Program-made: the position numbers and the translations under genes
In this document: positions 19,839 to 29,836 of the stretch, piece after piece
Layout: every line of letters starts with the position of its first letter
Numbering within the stretch: the first letter of the stretch is position 1
The notes under the pieces: generated by a model
What the model was told of the DNA's origin: nothing
Databases searched by the model: none
What the model saw: only the letters and a program-made list of their open reading frames with translations
DNA from: Enterococcus quebecensis
GTDB taxonomy: Bacteria > Bacillota > Bacilli > Lactobacillales > Enterococcaceae
Direction of reading: 5' to 3'
Assembly: GCF_001730365.1 (NCBI RefSeq)
Contig: NZ_MIKB01000013.1
Location: forward strand, 1 to 64,000
Length of the DNA stretch: 64,000 bases

Positions 19839-21308
19839 TTATTTACCTTCATCTTCGCTATAGAAATTTACATTACTGTTCGTTCCTTTTTTAGAGAAGT
19901 TCTCAATCAATTCTTTTACATCTAGCCCTGTTGTTTCTTTTAACGTTTCTTGTGTTCCAGCTAACAAGTTTGTCGCATAGTTGGTAATACGATTGGCACC
20001 AGCATTTTCTCCGCCACCACCTGTGTCAACAACAGAGATTTTATCAATGTTGCTAAGTGGTTGAGCTGCTTCTTTCATTAACTGTGGTAACATTTCCATA
20101 ACCATGCTTAACACTGCAGCTTCCCCATATTCTTTAAAGGCATCCGCAATTTTTTGTTTTGCTTCGGCTTCGGCAGCACCACGAGCTAAAATAGATTCCG
20201 CTTCGGCTTGTCCAGCTAAACGTGTTTGATTCGCTTCAGCTTCCGCTAAAGATTCAACACGGAAACGTTCCGCTTCGGCTTCGGCAACTTCACGAGCTTT
20301 TTGAGCTAATGCTTCTTGTTCTTTTGCATAACGATCTGCATCGGCTTTTTTCTTCACTTCTGAATCGTATTGTTTTTCTCGACGAATAATTTCTTTTTCT
20401 TCCAACTCGATTTGCTTTTGACGTTCGATGACTTTAACTTCCATCTCTTGTGCAATAACATCTTGTTGAGCTTTGGCTGTCTCCAAGTTGTACGCTTGGT
20501 CAGCTTTGGCTTTAGCAATATCTTGTTCTTCTTTGTATGTTGCTAATTTCAGTTCTTTTTCTTTCGATGCTTCTGCGATTTCAGTTTGACGTTGTAATTC
20601 AGCTTGTTGTGATTCTTTTTCAGCTTCGGCTTTTTTGATACGTGTTTCTTTCCAAGCTTCCGCTTCTGCAATATCTGCATCACGCTTAACTTGGGCAATT
20701 CTTGGCTTACCTAGAGAATCCAAATAACCATTTTTATCGCGAACTTCTTTGATAGTAAACGATACAATGATTAGACCCATTTTAGCTAAGTCCACGCTAG
20801 CAACTTCTTGCACACTTTGGCTGAATTTATCACGGTTTTGATAAATTTCTTCCACAGTCATTGAACCTAAAATCGAACGCAAGTGTCCTTCTAATACTTC
20901 ACGGGCTTCGTTTTCAAGCTCCTCACGTGTTTTACCTAAAAATTGTTCCGCTGCTGTTGCAATTTCTTCCACTGAAGAACCAATTTTAATGATTGATGTT
21001 CCATCACACATAACTGGAACACCTTGTTCTGTATACACTTCTGGCGTGGATACATCTAATTTGCTTGAAAGTAGACTGATACGGTTTGATCGTTGGAACA
21101 CTGGTAATACAAACGCTCCTCCACCACGAACAATTTTGATTTTATTACCGCTTTCATCTGCATGTACATTTTTACTACCTAAATAACTCCCACTAATAAT
21201 CAACGCTTCATCTGGTTTAGCTGTTTGATATTTTGAAATAAAAACGATCAACAGCATTAATAAAATAAAAACAACCAGAACAATTGGTCCCAAAATTCCT
21301 AAATCCAT
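19839..21308 (-). CDS. floT: Flotillin family protein (FloT/YuaG-like)
   Basis: 489-residue membrane scaffold protein. One N-terminal transmembrane segment (about 8-24) is followed by an SPFH/PHB domain up to about residue 200. A very long Glu/Ala/Lys coiled coil (about 210-400) with repeated EA-rich heptads follows, and then a C-terminal oligomerisation region with a Gly-rich stretch. In Bacillus, FloT organises membrane microdomains and works with an NfeD-like protein; an nfeD gene is directly upstream here, 20 bases away, so they form an operon. Confidence 0.9.
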   Translation of the reverse strand: MDLGILGPIVLVVFILLMLLIVFISKYQTAKPDEALIISGSYLGSKNVHADESGNKIKIVRGGGAFVLPVFQRSNRISLLSSKLDVSTPEVYTEQGVPVMCDGTSIIKIGSSVEEIATAAEQFLGKTREELENEAREVLEGHLRSILGSMTVEEIYQNRDKFSQSVQEVASVDLAKMGLIIVSFTIKEVRDKNGYLDSLGKPRIAQVKRDADIAEAEAWKETRIKKAEAEKESQQAELQRQTEIAEASKEKELKLATYKEEQDIAKAKADQAYNLETAKAQQDVIAQEMEVKVIERQKQIELEEKEIIRREKQYDSEVKKKADADRYAKEQEALAQKAREVAEAEAERFRVESLAEAEANQTRLAGQAEAESILARGAAEAEAKQKIADAFKEYGEAAVLSMVMEMLPQLMKEAAQPLSNIDKISVVDTGGGGENAGANRITNYATNLLAGTQETLKETTGLDVKELIENFSKKGTNSNVNFYSEDEGK

Positions 21309-21328
21309 TTTCTTCTACCCCTTCTTTT

Positions 21329-21853
21329 TTATAATTGTAGACTCCCTTTATAGGGAACTACATAACAAACGCGTTCTCTGACTTCAATGATCAGTACTTG
21401 CGCTCCTCGTTCGATTGGTTGATCTTGAGGGGCATAGAAAGCTGCCGGGCGGCTGATTGAACCTGTGACACTTTTAAATTGAATCTCTCCCATTCCACTA
21501 ACTGGAATTGGGGTAACAACTGTTGCAGTATTGCCTTCTAGATCTTTTTCAGAAATTGAAATGGTTGCTTCCGCATTTTTCATTGGCATCAACACATAAA
21601 AATTCAAGAAAAATACGAGTATCGAAGCAATTGCTCCGCTTACCAAAAACAGTATCAAATGATTCCATTCAAAGAAACGCTCGCCTAAATAACCAAATAA
21701 TGAAGTAAAAGCTAGCCATGGTATAACTAGCATTGGATCAATTGGTCCATCAAAATTAAATACATCCCCAAAAATCACCAATAAAACAGCAATTCCTGCA
21801 CAAATAATTAAAAGATAAAGATAAATTGTTTCAATCGGAATTCCTTGTATCAC
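21329..21853 (-). CDS. NfeD-like membrane protein (YuaF type)
   Basis: 174 residues: three hydrophobic helices (about 8-28, 40-58 and 65-90), then a soluble beta-barrel of the NfeD OB-fold type with GNTATVVTPIPVSGMGEIQF and GAQVLIIEVRERVCYVVP. The start is GTG with AAAGGAG 7 bases upstream. Such short NfeD proteins are encoded with flotillin, as here, and are thought to affect membrane fluidity or microdomain assembly. Confidence 0.83.
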   Translation of the reverse strand: MIQGIPIETIYLYLLIICAGIAVLLVIFGDVFNFDGPIDPMLVIPWLAFTSLFGYLGERFFEWNHLILFLVSGAIASILVFFLNFYVLMPMKNAEATISISEKDLEGNTATVVTPIPVSGMGEIQFKSVTGSISRPAAFYAPQDQPIERGAQVLIIEVRERVCYVVPYKGSLQL

Positions 21854-22052
21854 GTTCTCACTCCTTTCCCTAGTATACTTTCTAGAATAGAGGTGCTTTT
21901 AATCCCATCTAAGCTCCCTTGCCTTTTTCGTCGCACATTTTTGGCAACGTTCTCCCATTCTCTCCCGACTTTTCCCGACGATATCTATATTTTACCAATA
22001 CTTTAGATAAAAGAACAGCCAATCTTAAAAAATCATACTAAGGATGTATTTC

Positions 22053-22104
22053 TTAAAAAAAATGAAACGAATACATCTTGGTTAAAAGATGATTCGTTTC
22101 ATTC
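22053..22104 (-). terminator. Terminator of the FtsX-type exporter operon
   Basis: AATGAAACGAAT pairs with ATTCGTTTCATT and CATCTT with AAGATG, followed on the minus strand by eight T's. Confidence 0.9.
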
Positions 22105-22112
22105 TTTGGTTT

Positions 22113-25100
22113 TTATTCATTTGATTTCAGAGCTTCGATCATATCGACTTTTTTCAACTTCCTATGCATAAAGACCATAACAAGCAGAGTGAAGAACAAA
22201 GTAATCAAGGCAGAATACATGTAGCTGAACCAATGAATGGTTGGTGAAAACATCAGCATATCCACTTCCACGGTAGTCAGCACATAGCTATGAACAATCT
22301 TTCCAAAGAAGCAACCAAAGAAAATACCAATCAGTGTCAAAATAATATTCTCACGATACACATACATTGTGACTTCTTTATCATAAAAACCCAACACTTT
22401 GATCGTTGAAAGTTCTCTGATACGTTCTGAAATATTGATATTCGTTAAATTATACAAAACAATAAATGCCAATAAACCAGAGACAGTAATTAAGACCCAA
22501 ACAACAATGTTCAAACTATGGATCGTGTCATCTAATGCATCACTAGAAATGGATAGGAAAGAAACATTCAAGACCTTCTGATTTTCCATCAATTCTTTGC
22601 CGATCGATGCTTCCACTTTTTCACTTGGCGTTTTGTCAAAAAGTAAAAATTCTGTATTGTCTTGTGGCTCTTTCCCAAAAACCTTTTCATAGTAACTAGG
22701 TGTCATATACGCAAAATGTCCAGTATAGTTTTCAGCGATTGCTTTGATTTTAAGCTTATATTCTTGATTATCACTATCTTTCAAGATAAGCGTATCACCT
22801 GTTTTGTACTTGAAGAGATTTGCTAATTTTTCATTAATGATCACACCATCATCAGTTAATTGATATTTTTGGCCAGATTGACGATCATTGAATAAAATAA
22901 ACTTGTCGATCTCTTTTGGCTTTTTAGGAACATAGATAGAAACAGCTTGTTTGGCGTTCGTATCTTTAGTTGTTTTCAACGATTCTACGTACAACGGCAT
23001 TGTTTCTTTTAAACCATCCACTTTATCTAATACTGCTTGATAGTTTTGAGCTTCTTTTTCAGAAGCATCCTTGTTAAATGTTACGACTGCTTGATAGTGC
23101 CAGATTTTGTTAAATTGTACATCCACAATATCAGAGATGGAATCTTTTAATCCAAAACCTGTAATAATCAACGCCATACATCCAGCAATTCCCAAAACAG
23201 TCATCAACATTCGCTGTTTATAGCGGAATAAGTTTCGAGCAGTCACTTTTTGTATAAAGCTTAATCGAGTCCAAATCGGTTTTATTCGTTCCAGCCAAAT
23301 TCTTTGTCCAGCTTTTGGAGCTTTTGGACGTAATAGACTGGCAGGGGTGCTGAATAAATCAATTCGTAAGACGACCATCGCAGCACCTGCAGTACATAAA
23401 ACAGCTACTAAAATGCCAATCAAACTATAACTTAAATACCACGGAGTAACAAAATCAGGAATATTATATAATTGTCCGTAAGCATCAAATATAATTGTTG
23501 GGAATAAGTAGTATCCTACAAACAAACCTAAAACAGAGCCACATAAACTAGCGATTATCGCATAAACTAAAAATTTAAAGGCAATTTCGCCATTTCGGTA
23601 ACCTAAGGCTTTCAAACTGCCAATTTCCATTCTTTTTTCTTCAACCATTCGTGTCATTGTTGTTAAACTAACTAAAGCTGCAATCAAGAAAAAGAATATT
23701 GGAAAAACTGTCGACAAGGAAGCGATCCTATTGGCATTATCTTCATATTCTGAATAACCAGGATTATCATCTCTTGTAAAATAATAATAATCAGCAGCTT
23801 TTAAATCAGCTAGTTCCTTTTGTTTCTTTTCTAATTGTTTTTTAGCATCATTCAATTCAGGCAACGTTTCTGTCTTCTTCTTTTGAAATTCTGCTAACCC
23901 TTGATCATAGGCAGTCTGCCCTTCATCGATTTTTGCTTGAGCTTCATTTAATTTGTTTTGACCGTCAATTTTTGACTGTTCCAGTTGTTGTTGCCCAACA
24001 GCTAATTGTTCTTGACCAGAAGCTATCTGTGATTCAGCTTGAGTAATTTGTGCTTGCGCTGCATTGATTTGTTGCTGACCTTCTGTGAATTGAGCAATGG
24101 ATTGATTGATTGTTCCAATCGACTGATCAAGTGCTTGTAAGCCTTGATTAGCTTGCGTTTGTTGCGCAGCTAAGGTAGCTAACGCCCCATTAATCGTATC
24201 CATCACAACTGCAATATTGTCTCTAATCGGTTGTTGGATCAATTGATTGACCGCACTAGTAATTTCTGATGGTGAGCCTAAGGATTGAACTGCTGACTGT
24301 AGTTGAGGAGCAGCATTCGCAATGCTTTCAGCTAAAGACTCATCAGGTACACGATCTAAAACAGCAATGGATGCGGCTAAACTCTGATAACCATTTGTTA
24401 GCTGATTCACTGATTCACTCGCTGATAGCAGTTCAGTTCTCTGTTGTTGCAGACCGGGTAATGCATTTTGCCCTTCAGCGACTTTAGTTTGTGCTTGGGC
24501 CAATTCATTTTTCTTCGTTTCAAGGACATTTTTTTGTTCTACAAGTTGATTTTCACTTGTTGTAATTGTCGCTTGATTTTCATTAAGTTCATTTTCAGCT
24601 GCTGTAATTTGCTGAGTATATGTTTCTTGGGCTTGGACTAACTCTTGTTTACCTGATGCAAGTTCCTGTGCACTCGCTTGTAATTTGGTTTCAGCATCTT
24701 TTAGAGCATTTTCACCATCAGTAATGTCTTTTTGCGCTTTTTCAAGCGAATCTTTTGATTCTTCACGAATTTCTTGCACACGCTGTTCAGGGCGATTTTT
24801 CATTGCTTGCTTTACTGATGCAACTGCTTTTTCTCGCTTTTCTTTGTATTCTGTTGAATAACTGTCTATATCACTGAGACCTTTAAAGGATACTAGGATT
24901 TCTGTATATGCTGAAAGTTTCATATCTTCTTGTGGAACTATTGCAAAAAAATCTAGTGAACCTTTGCCGATCATTGTGTTTCCTCTAGATGTATTCTCAA
25001 TATATTCAGGTGATTGAACAAATCCAACAATTTTGAACTGCTCTTTTTTTAAAGAGTTATCTTCGTTGTCTTCTTTTGATACTGTTAGTGTCTCCCCTAA

Positions 25101-25547
25101 TTTATAGTGTCCTCGCATTTGAGCCAAGTCGTCTAATGCAATTTCCCCACTTTTTTCTGGTAGTCTTCCTTTAACAACTTGATAGTCTATCAACGGTGGC
25201 TTATTTGCTATATCGTAGCTAACAAATTTTACAGCTACATTCCGTTCGCTGATAGCAATATCTTTTGTATACCTGGGAAAAACAGTTTGAACATCTTTCG
25301 CTTGCTTTACTGCTTCAATATCTTTATCTACTAAACCAAGTGCCGACACAATTCGAGCATCTGGCAATTTTTGGTTTTGATAGTAATTCGAGGCAGTCTG
25401 GGTCATATCTGGGCCAGTTGCTTTTAGCCCTACAAATACCATGACACCGAGAAAAATAATGCCCATTATCGATAAGAAACGTGTTTTTGATTGTTTAATT
25501 TCTCGAAAGCTGGTTTTAAGTAACGCTGTTTTTTTCAACACGGTCAC
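22113..25547 (-). CDS. Large FtsX-type ABC transporter permease with extracellular coiled coil
   Basis: 1144-residue permease. A first transmembrane helix (about 23-45) is followed by an extracellular MacB-like domain and, at about residues 250-610, a long coiled coil very rich in Gln, Ala, Glu and Asn with repeats such as ESQIASGQEQLAVGQQQL. The first FtsX helix set lies at about 640-760. A second soluble domain and the second FtsX set (about 1020-1130) complete a duplicated FtsX architecture. Translation starts at a GTG touching the ATPase stop codon; GTG or TTG a few codons in are alternatives. The family is linked to export or membrane signalling, but this substrate is unknown. Confidence 0.82.
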   Translation of the reverse strand: MTVLKKTALLKTSFREIKQSKTRFLSIMGIIFLGVMVFVGLKATGPDMTQTASNYYQNQKLPDARIVSALGLVDKDIEAVKQAKDVQTVFPRYTKDIAISERNVAVKFVSYDIANKPPLIDYQVVKGRLPEKSGEIALDDLAQMRGHYKLGETLTVSKEDNEDNSLKKEQFKIVGFVQSPEYIENTSRGNTMIGKGSLDFFAIVPQEDMKLSAYTEILVSFKGLSDIDSYSTEYKEKREKAVASVKQAMKNRPEQRVQEIREESKDSLEKAQKDITDGENALKDAETKLQASAQELASGKQELVQAQETYTQQITAAENELNENQATITTSENQLVEQKNVLETKKNELAQAQTKVAEGQNALPGLQQQRTELLSASESVNQLTNGYQSLAASIAVLDRVPDESLAESIANAAPQLQSAVQSLGSPSEITSAVNQLIQQPIRDNIAVVMDTINGALATLAAQQTQANQGLQALDQSIGTINQSIAQFTEGQQQINAAQAQITQAESQIASGQEQLAVGQQQLEQSKIDGQNKLNEAQAKIDEGQTAYDQGLAEFQKKKTETLPELNDAKKQLEKKQKELADLKAADYYYFTRDDNPGYSEYEDNANRIASLSTVFPIFFFLIAALVSLTTMTRMVEEKRMEIGSLKALGYRNGEIAFKFLVYAIIASLCGSVLGLFVGYYLFPTIIFDAYGQLYNIPDFVTPWYLSYSLIGILVAVLCTAGAAMVVLRIDLFSTPASLLRPKAPKAGQRIWLERIKPIWTRLSFIQKVTARNLFRYKQRMLMTVLGIAGCMALIITGFGLKDSISDIVDVQFNKIWHYQAVVTFNKDASEKEAQNYQAVLDKVDGLKETMPLYVESLKTTKDTNAKQAVSIYVPKKPKEIDKFILFNDRQSGQKYQLTDDGVIINEKLANLFKYKTGDTLILKDSDNQEYKLKIKAIAENYTGHFAYMTPSYYEKVFGKEPQDNTEFLLFDKTPSEKVEASIGKELMENQKVLNVSFLSISSDALDDTIHSLNIVVWVLITVSGLLAFIVLYNLTNINISERIRELSTIKVLGFYDKEVTMYVYRENIILTLIGIFFGCFFGKIVHSYVLTTVEVDMLMFSPTIHWFSYMYSALITLFFTLLVMVFMHRKLKKVDMIEALKSNE

Positions 25548-26249
25548 CTACCATTCTATCTCAGCTACAGGTTTTGGCTCATCATTGATTGTCATACTTC
25601 TTACCTTCGCATCATTAATGCGGATTACACGATCAGCCATTGGTGCGATAGCAGAATTATGAGTAATAATAATTACTGTGGTTCCTGTAGTACGAGCTGT
25701 TTCTTGTAAAATTGATAATATTTGTTTCCCTGTTTCATAATCCAGTGCCCCTGTAGGTTCGTCACATAATAATAATTTAGGACGTTTAGCAATAGCTCTG
25801 GCGATTGTCACTCGTTGTTGTTCTCCTCCAGATAATTGGGCTGGGAAGTTATCCAATCGGGCACCCAATCCAACTGATTTTAAGACCTCTTGTGAGTCTA
25901 ATGCATCGGATACAATTTGTGAAGCCAACTCAACATTTTCTTTTGTCGTCAAATTAGGCACTAAATTATAAAACTGAAAAACAAAACCAACATCATTTCG
26001 ACGATATGTGGTTAATTGTTTTTCGTTAAATTTTGAAATATCGGTTCCATCAATAATAATTTGTCCCTCATCACAAGAATCCATGCCGCCTAAGATATTT
26101 AAAACCGTTGATTTTCCTGCTCCGCTGGGACCTAAAATAACTGCAACTTCACCTTTTTCTACTGAAAAAGTGATCCCATCATTTGCAGCAATTGTTGTAT
26201 CTCCCATATGGTATCTTTTATATTCATTTATTACATCGATGTACGCCAT
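25548..26249 (-). CDS. ABC transporter ATP-binding protein (MacB/LolD type)
   Basis: 233-residue nucleotide-binding subunit. Walker A is GPSGAGKST, the Q-loop is [13 protein letters not shown], the signature is LSGGEQQR, Walker B is [12 protein letters not shown] and the H-loop is IITHNS. GAGGGGAT precedes the ATG. It is the first gene of a two-gene operon with the large FtsX permease and should power it. Members of this class usually act as mechanotransmission pumps rather than classic importers. Confidence 0.9.
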   Translation of the reverse strand: MAYIDVINEYKRYHMGDTTIAANDGITFSVEKGEVAVILGPSGAGKSTVLNILGGMDSCDEGQIIIDGTDISKFNEKQLTTYRRNDVGFVFQFYNLVPNLTTKENVELASQIVSDALDSQEVLKSVGLGARLDNFPAQLSGGEQQRVTIARAIAKRPKLLLCDEPTGALDYETGKQILSILQETARTTGTTVIIITHNSAIAPMADRVIRINDAKVRSMTINDEPKPVAEIEW

Positions 26250-26323
26250 GACTTTTCAATCCCCTCTCAATGAAATTTTATCATAAGAAGCCAGACAAGT
26301 CCCTCTAGAAGGTCAAAAGGTTT

Positions 26324-26351
26324 TTGATTTTTTGTTTTTTTTTCGTATAAT
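26324..26351 (+). promoter_or_regulatory. Promoter of the nuclease gene
   Basis: TTGATT, a 16-base T-rich spacer and TATAAT, about 85 bases upstream of the ATG. Confidence 0.6.
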
Positions 26352-26435
26352 AGAAGGATGAAATTAAATCTGAATTGATGGTTAAGTTAAAAACAATTAC
26401 TTCCTCAGTCTCTGATTTCAGTTAGGAGAAAATAT

Positions 26436-27110
26436 ATGGCAAGAAAAAAACAAAAACCGCCGTTTAGTCCAGCAGTTATGCTTATGGCGATTTTAATTAT
26501 TTTAGTTTTAGGGGTCTTGGGTGTTCAAGTTCCAGACAGTGTTCAAGAACTATTTGGTATTCATCCACAAACACAACAACAAACAAAACCAAGTTCGACA
26601 AAACCATCACCATCTAAAAATCCCGGTCCAAAAGAATTGGGTGCTGCAACTTTTTCAAAAACAGAACTGGCAGATAGTAAAAAAGGCTGGATCGATTATC
26701 ATTCCCTAGATTCACTAGGGCGTGCAACTGGTGCAGATGCTTTATTGAAACCAAATATGGTCAATACAGGAACTTCTGCTAATAAAGACGTGCGTCCTCC
26801 AGGTTTTATTTCTGGTACAGACCCGCATAACCATTCCAGAGGTCACCTTATCGGACGCCAATTAGGTGGTTCAGGTGATGATCCTAGAAATCTCACCACC
26901 CTTTATCAAACACCAGTTAATACGCCATTTATGACAAAGTATGAAAATCAGATTCGTCAAGCATTAGATAAAGGTGAAACCATTCGTTACCGCGTTACAC
27001 CAATTTATGAAGGAACTGAACTGCTCTGTAAGCAAATAGAGTTAGAAGCCAAAGGTCTTGACAGAAATACTAAAATTGATTTTCGTGTTACGATTTTAAA
27101 TGAAAAATAG
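26436..27110 (+). CDS. Membrane-anchored DNA/RNA non-specific endonuclease
   Basis: 224-residue nuclease of the NucA/EndA (beta-beta-alpha metal) superfamily. A lysine-rich start and one transmembrane helix (about 13-31) are followed by a Gln/Pro/Ser/Lys linker (about 45-68) and the nuclease domain. The catalytic motif is HSRGHLIGRQLGG, in place of the usual DRGH, followed by the metal-binding NLTTLYQTPVN. Topology places the domain outside the cell. Relatives degrade extracellular DNA or process DNA during uptake. TTAGGAG precedes the ATG. A small SUKH-like gene follows after 31 bases. Confidence 0.85.
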   Translation: MARKKQKPPFSPAVMLMAILIILVLGVLGVQVPDSVQELFGIHPQTQQQTKPSSTKPSPSKNPGPKELGAATFSKTELADSKKGWIDYHSLDSLGRATGADALLKPNMVNTGTSANKDVRPPGFISGTDPHNHSRGHLIGRQLGGSGDDPRNLTTLYQTPVNTPFMTKYENQIRQALDKGETIRYRVTPIYEGTELLCKQIELEAKGLDRNTKIDFRVTILNEK

Positions 27111-27141
27111 CCTGTTACACTTTTAATTTAGGAGGTGCTCC

Positions 27142-27531
27142 ATGGATTTCAAAAAAATCAAAGAAGAATACTCAGGTACAAATCCAGAAGAATTTTTGAC
27201 TACTGTATTGAAAACAGAACAAGGGAACGATGACGCAATTATTTTTAGTCAAACATTGGAAGAACAATTTGAAGTGAACGTGGACTGTCTTGCTACGGAT
27301 GAAACCATTACATTGGAAGATATCTCACGTTGGAAAGAAGATAGCTTTCTAGTTGTTGCCCAAACGATAGATGGAGATTATATTGCAGGTACACCGAATC
27401 AAACATTCGTGATTCCTGTTTCACTTTTTAAAATAGATATAGAAACATATGACTTATTTTTATCCGATTTCTTCATTGAGTATATTAATGGCGCTTTAAA
27501 TTCTTCAATTTTGCCTCAGATTACTAAATAA
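27142..27531 (+). CDS. Small hypothetical protein, possibly SUKH (SMI1/KNR4)-like
   Basis: 129-residue acidic cytosolic protein with no signal or membrane segment. The pattern of an N-terminal helix (FKKIKEEYSG), a central FLVVAQTIDGDYIAGT strand pair and a C-terminal TYDLFLSDFFIEYI helix resembles SUKH-fold proteins, many of which are immunity proteins to nuclease toxins. That match is by eye only. GGAGGTGC lies 5 bases before the ATG. It is cotranscribed with the nuclease gene, which fits an inhibitor or partner role by inference. Confidence 0.6.
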   Translation: MDFKKIKEEYSGTNPEEFLTTVLKTEQGNDDAIIFSQTLEEQFEVNVDCLATDETITLEDISRWKEDSFLVVAQTIDGDYIAGTPNQTFVIPVSLFKIDIETYDLFLSDFFIEYINGALNSSILPQITK

Positions 27532-27568
27532 AAAAGATTTCAGCAGAATCTGCTGAAATCTTTTTTTT
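27529..27568. terminator. Bidirectional terminator, SUKH-like gene / nagA
   Basis: AAAGATTTCAGCAGA pairs perfectly with TCTGCTGAAATCTTT, with A and T runs at the flanks. Confidence 0.92.
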
Positions 27569-28715
27569 ATGCACGGTAACGTTCTACACCGTCTAAATAC
27601 GTTGCATTTAATTCCATATCAGGGTTTAAAACGATAAAGTCAGCATCACGGCCCTTGGCAATCATCCCGCATTTATCATCAATTTTACAACTAACAGCTG
27701 GAACTAACGTTGCCATCATGATCGCTTGTTCTGGTGTTGCGATTTCCCAATCAACAACGTTTTTGATCGCTTCTTTTAATTTCAAAATACTACCAGCTAA
27801 ATTGCCAGACTCTAAACGGGCTGTTCCATCTTTAACAACAACTGGAAACTCCCCTAAAATATAGTCTCCTTCTGGCATTCCACCTGCCATCATACAGTCA
27901 GTAATTAAAGCAACATGATCATGACCTGCTTTTTCCATTAAAATATCGGCTGCATTTGGATGAACATGATGTCCATCACAAATTAATTCAGAGAAAACAT
28001 GTTTTAATGACATCAATGCGCCAACCATTCCTGGTTCACGATGATTCAATCCTCGCATACCATTATAAGCGTGAACAAAAACACTTGCACCAGACTCTAC
28101 TGCATCTGTTGCTTGTTCTAGAGTCGCATCGCTATGTCCCAAAGCAACAATTACACCTTCATCCGTCACAGCTTTTACAAATTCTTTCACACCTTTGCGT
28201 TCTGGTGCTAACGCAATTTTCTTGATCAAACCACCAGATGCTTCTTGCCATTCATTAAATGTAGCTAAATCGGGATCACTAAAATAACTTGGGTTTTGAG
28301 CACCTTTATGTTCTTCCGTGAAGAAAGGACCTTCAAAATAAATTCCTTGTACTTTGGCCCCTGGAACTTCTTGATGAACTTCACCAATTGTTTTGGCAAC
28401 ATCTTTCAAGCGTTCTTTACTTGATGTTAACGTTGTAGGTAAGAATGACGTAACACCACAAGACAATAATCCTTCAGACATAACTTTCAAGCCTTCTGCA
28501 TCACTGTCCATAACATCATGATTCATGTATCCATGAATGTGAGTATCGACTAAACCAGGTGCGATCCATTTTCCTTCTTCTTTAATCACTTTTACATCGT
28601 TTTCAGGAAGTTCTTTATAAAACTCTCCAAATATACCATCTGTAATTTCTAAATATCCAGGTCCTTTTACATCACTTTTTAAAAAGAACTTTTCCGCAAA
28701 GATAAACGTTCTCAT
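27567..28715 (-). CDS. nagA: N-acetylglucosamine-6-phosphate deacetylase
   Basis: Amidohydrolase of 382 residues that removes acetate from GlcNAc-6-phosphate in amino-sugar catabolism and cell-wall recycling. The metal motif HIHGYMNHDVMD, the Glu ligand in YFEGPFF, GHSDAT with its His, and HAYNGM with a later ITDCMMAGG (catalytic Asp) are all present. I chose the ATG at 28715, 6 bases after GAAGG; another ATG two codons upstream lies on the site. It is monocistronic, and nagB is not in the window. Confidence 0.94.
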   Translation of the reverse strand: MRTFIFAEKFFLKSDVKGPGYLEITDGIFGEFYKELPENDVKVIKEEGKWIAPGLVDTHIHGYMNHDVMDSDAEGLKVMSEGLLSCGVTSFLPTTLTSSKERLKDVAKTIGEVHQEVPGAKVQGIYFEGPFFTEEHKGAQNPSYFSDPDLATFNEWQEASGGLIKKIALAPERKGVKEFVKAVTDEGVIVALGHSDATLEQATDAVESGASVFVHAYNGMRGLNHREPGMVGALMSLKHVFSELICDGHHVHPNAADILMEKAGHDHVALITDCMMAGGMPEGDYILGEFPVVVKDGTARLESGNLAGSILKLKEAIKNVVDWEIATPEQAIMMATLVPAVSCKIDDKCGMIAKGRDADFIVLNPDMELNATYLDGVERYRA

Positions 28716-28819
28716 CTTCATCCTTCTTTCTTTAATATTCTACTTTAAAAGTACTCTTAAAACCAGTTAAAGTCAAGAATGGTGTAGACCTTTTCTAAAA
28801 AAAATTCACTTAACATTCG

Positions 28820-29647
28820 TTATATTTTAATTGTTTCGATACGATGAATTTGTTTAGATAACACTTGATACTCCTCAGCTTTCTCAGCAAGTCCTTTTAC
28901 AATCAGCAACTGGCTTTTCAACTGAAACAATTCGCTTAAATAGTAGTAACTATTTCTATTTCTTGACCAAACAATTCCTTGATCAATATATATTTGTGCT
29001 TCTTCCAAACGCTGTTGATCTGATAAAAACTTTGAATAATTATAAAAAATCTTTGTTAATTCAGCGGTCACACGTTTATTTGGTAACTTATGAAAATAAT
29101 GAATACTTAACCTTAAGTGTCGCTCCGCTTCACTCGTTTGCCCAATACGGGCATACGTACTGCCGATACAACTAATTACCTGTATTTCAAAATCTGATAA
29201 ATTGACTTTGTTTGCTTGGTACGTGTATGAAAGTCCTTTTTTCAGATCAAGTATCGCTTGTTCGTAATCATTGCATAAATAAAATTTGCAACTGCCTAAA
29301 TAATAATAATAACGCTGCCAATCTGTATCTAAATGTAATCGCTCTTCGATTTGAGTATCTTTCATATAGTTCATTATTTTTCCGTACTCTTTATGACGAA
29401 AATAATCCGCTATTTTTTCAAATATTTGAGTGACCAGACGAACTTCTTCTGATTTAAATTGCATGATTTGATCAACGGTTACACCTAAACGCTGACAAAT
29501 TTGTTGCATCACAACCACATTGGGTAATTCTTCATTGTTTTCAATTCTACTCAACACACTTTGTGAACAAATGTCTTCTGACAACATTTTTTGTGTTAAT
29601 TTTCTATTCTTGCGAATTTCTTTAATAACTGCTCCAAAAGAATCCAT
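28820..29647 (-). CDS. RRNPP-type (Rgg/PlcR-like) HTH and TPR regulator
   Basis: 275 residues. An N-terminal XRE helix-turn-helix (about 6-60: IRKNRKLTQKML, SVLSRIENNEELPN) is followed by an all-helical, Tyr- and Leu-rich region with TPR-like repeats (DYEQAILDLKKGLSY, TSEAERHLRLSIHYF, RLEEAQIYIDQG). This is the architecture of regulators that bind short peptide pheromones or act as Rgg-type controllers. No pheromone gene was recognised nearby. The intergenic region towards the divergent DUF2187 gene carries three palindromes. Confidence 0.8.
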   Translation of the reverse strand: MDSFGAVIKEIRKNRKLTQKMLSEDICSQSVLSRIENNEELPNVVVMQQICQRLGVTVDQIMQFKSEEVRLVTQIFEKIADYFRHKEYGKIMNYMKDTQIEERLHLDTDWQRYYYYLGSCKFYLCNDYEQAILDLKKGLSYTYQANKVNLSDFEIQVISCIGSTYARIGQTSEAERHLRLSIHYFHKLPNKRVTAELTKIFYNYSKFLSDQQRLEEAQIYIDQGIVWSRNRNSYYYLSELFQLKSQLLIVKGLAEKAEEYQVLSKQIHRIETIKI

Positions 29648-29696
29648 AGCTTCACTCCTAAGCTAATTTCAATGATCTACTACGATTATAAAATAT

Positions 29697-29760
29697 TTTT
29701 TACTAAAACAGTAAAATATGCGAATTCGCATTATGCATTTATTGTACTTTATTGCATAAT
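29697..29760. promoter_or_regulatory. Cluster of three inverted repeats upstream of the RRNPP regulator
   Basis: TTTTACT-N5-AGTAAAA (29698-29716), the perfect palindrome ATGCGAATTCGCAT (29718-29731), and ATTATGCA-N15-TGCATAAT (29730-29760) occur within 65 bases between divergent genes. They are candidate operators. The link to the adjacent regulator is inferred from position. Confidence 0.5.
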
Positions 29761-29836
29761 ATACTGCAAGAACATTACCTAACACTAGACCGAAACGATT
29801 TAAAATAATTCACTTTACAAATAAGGGGTGTTATTC

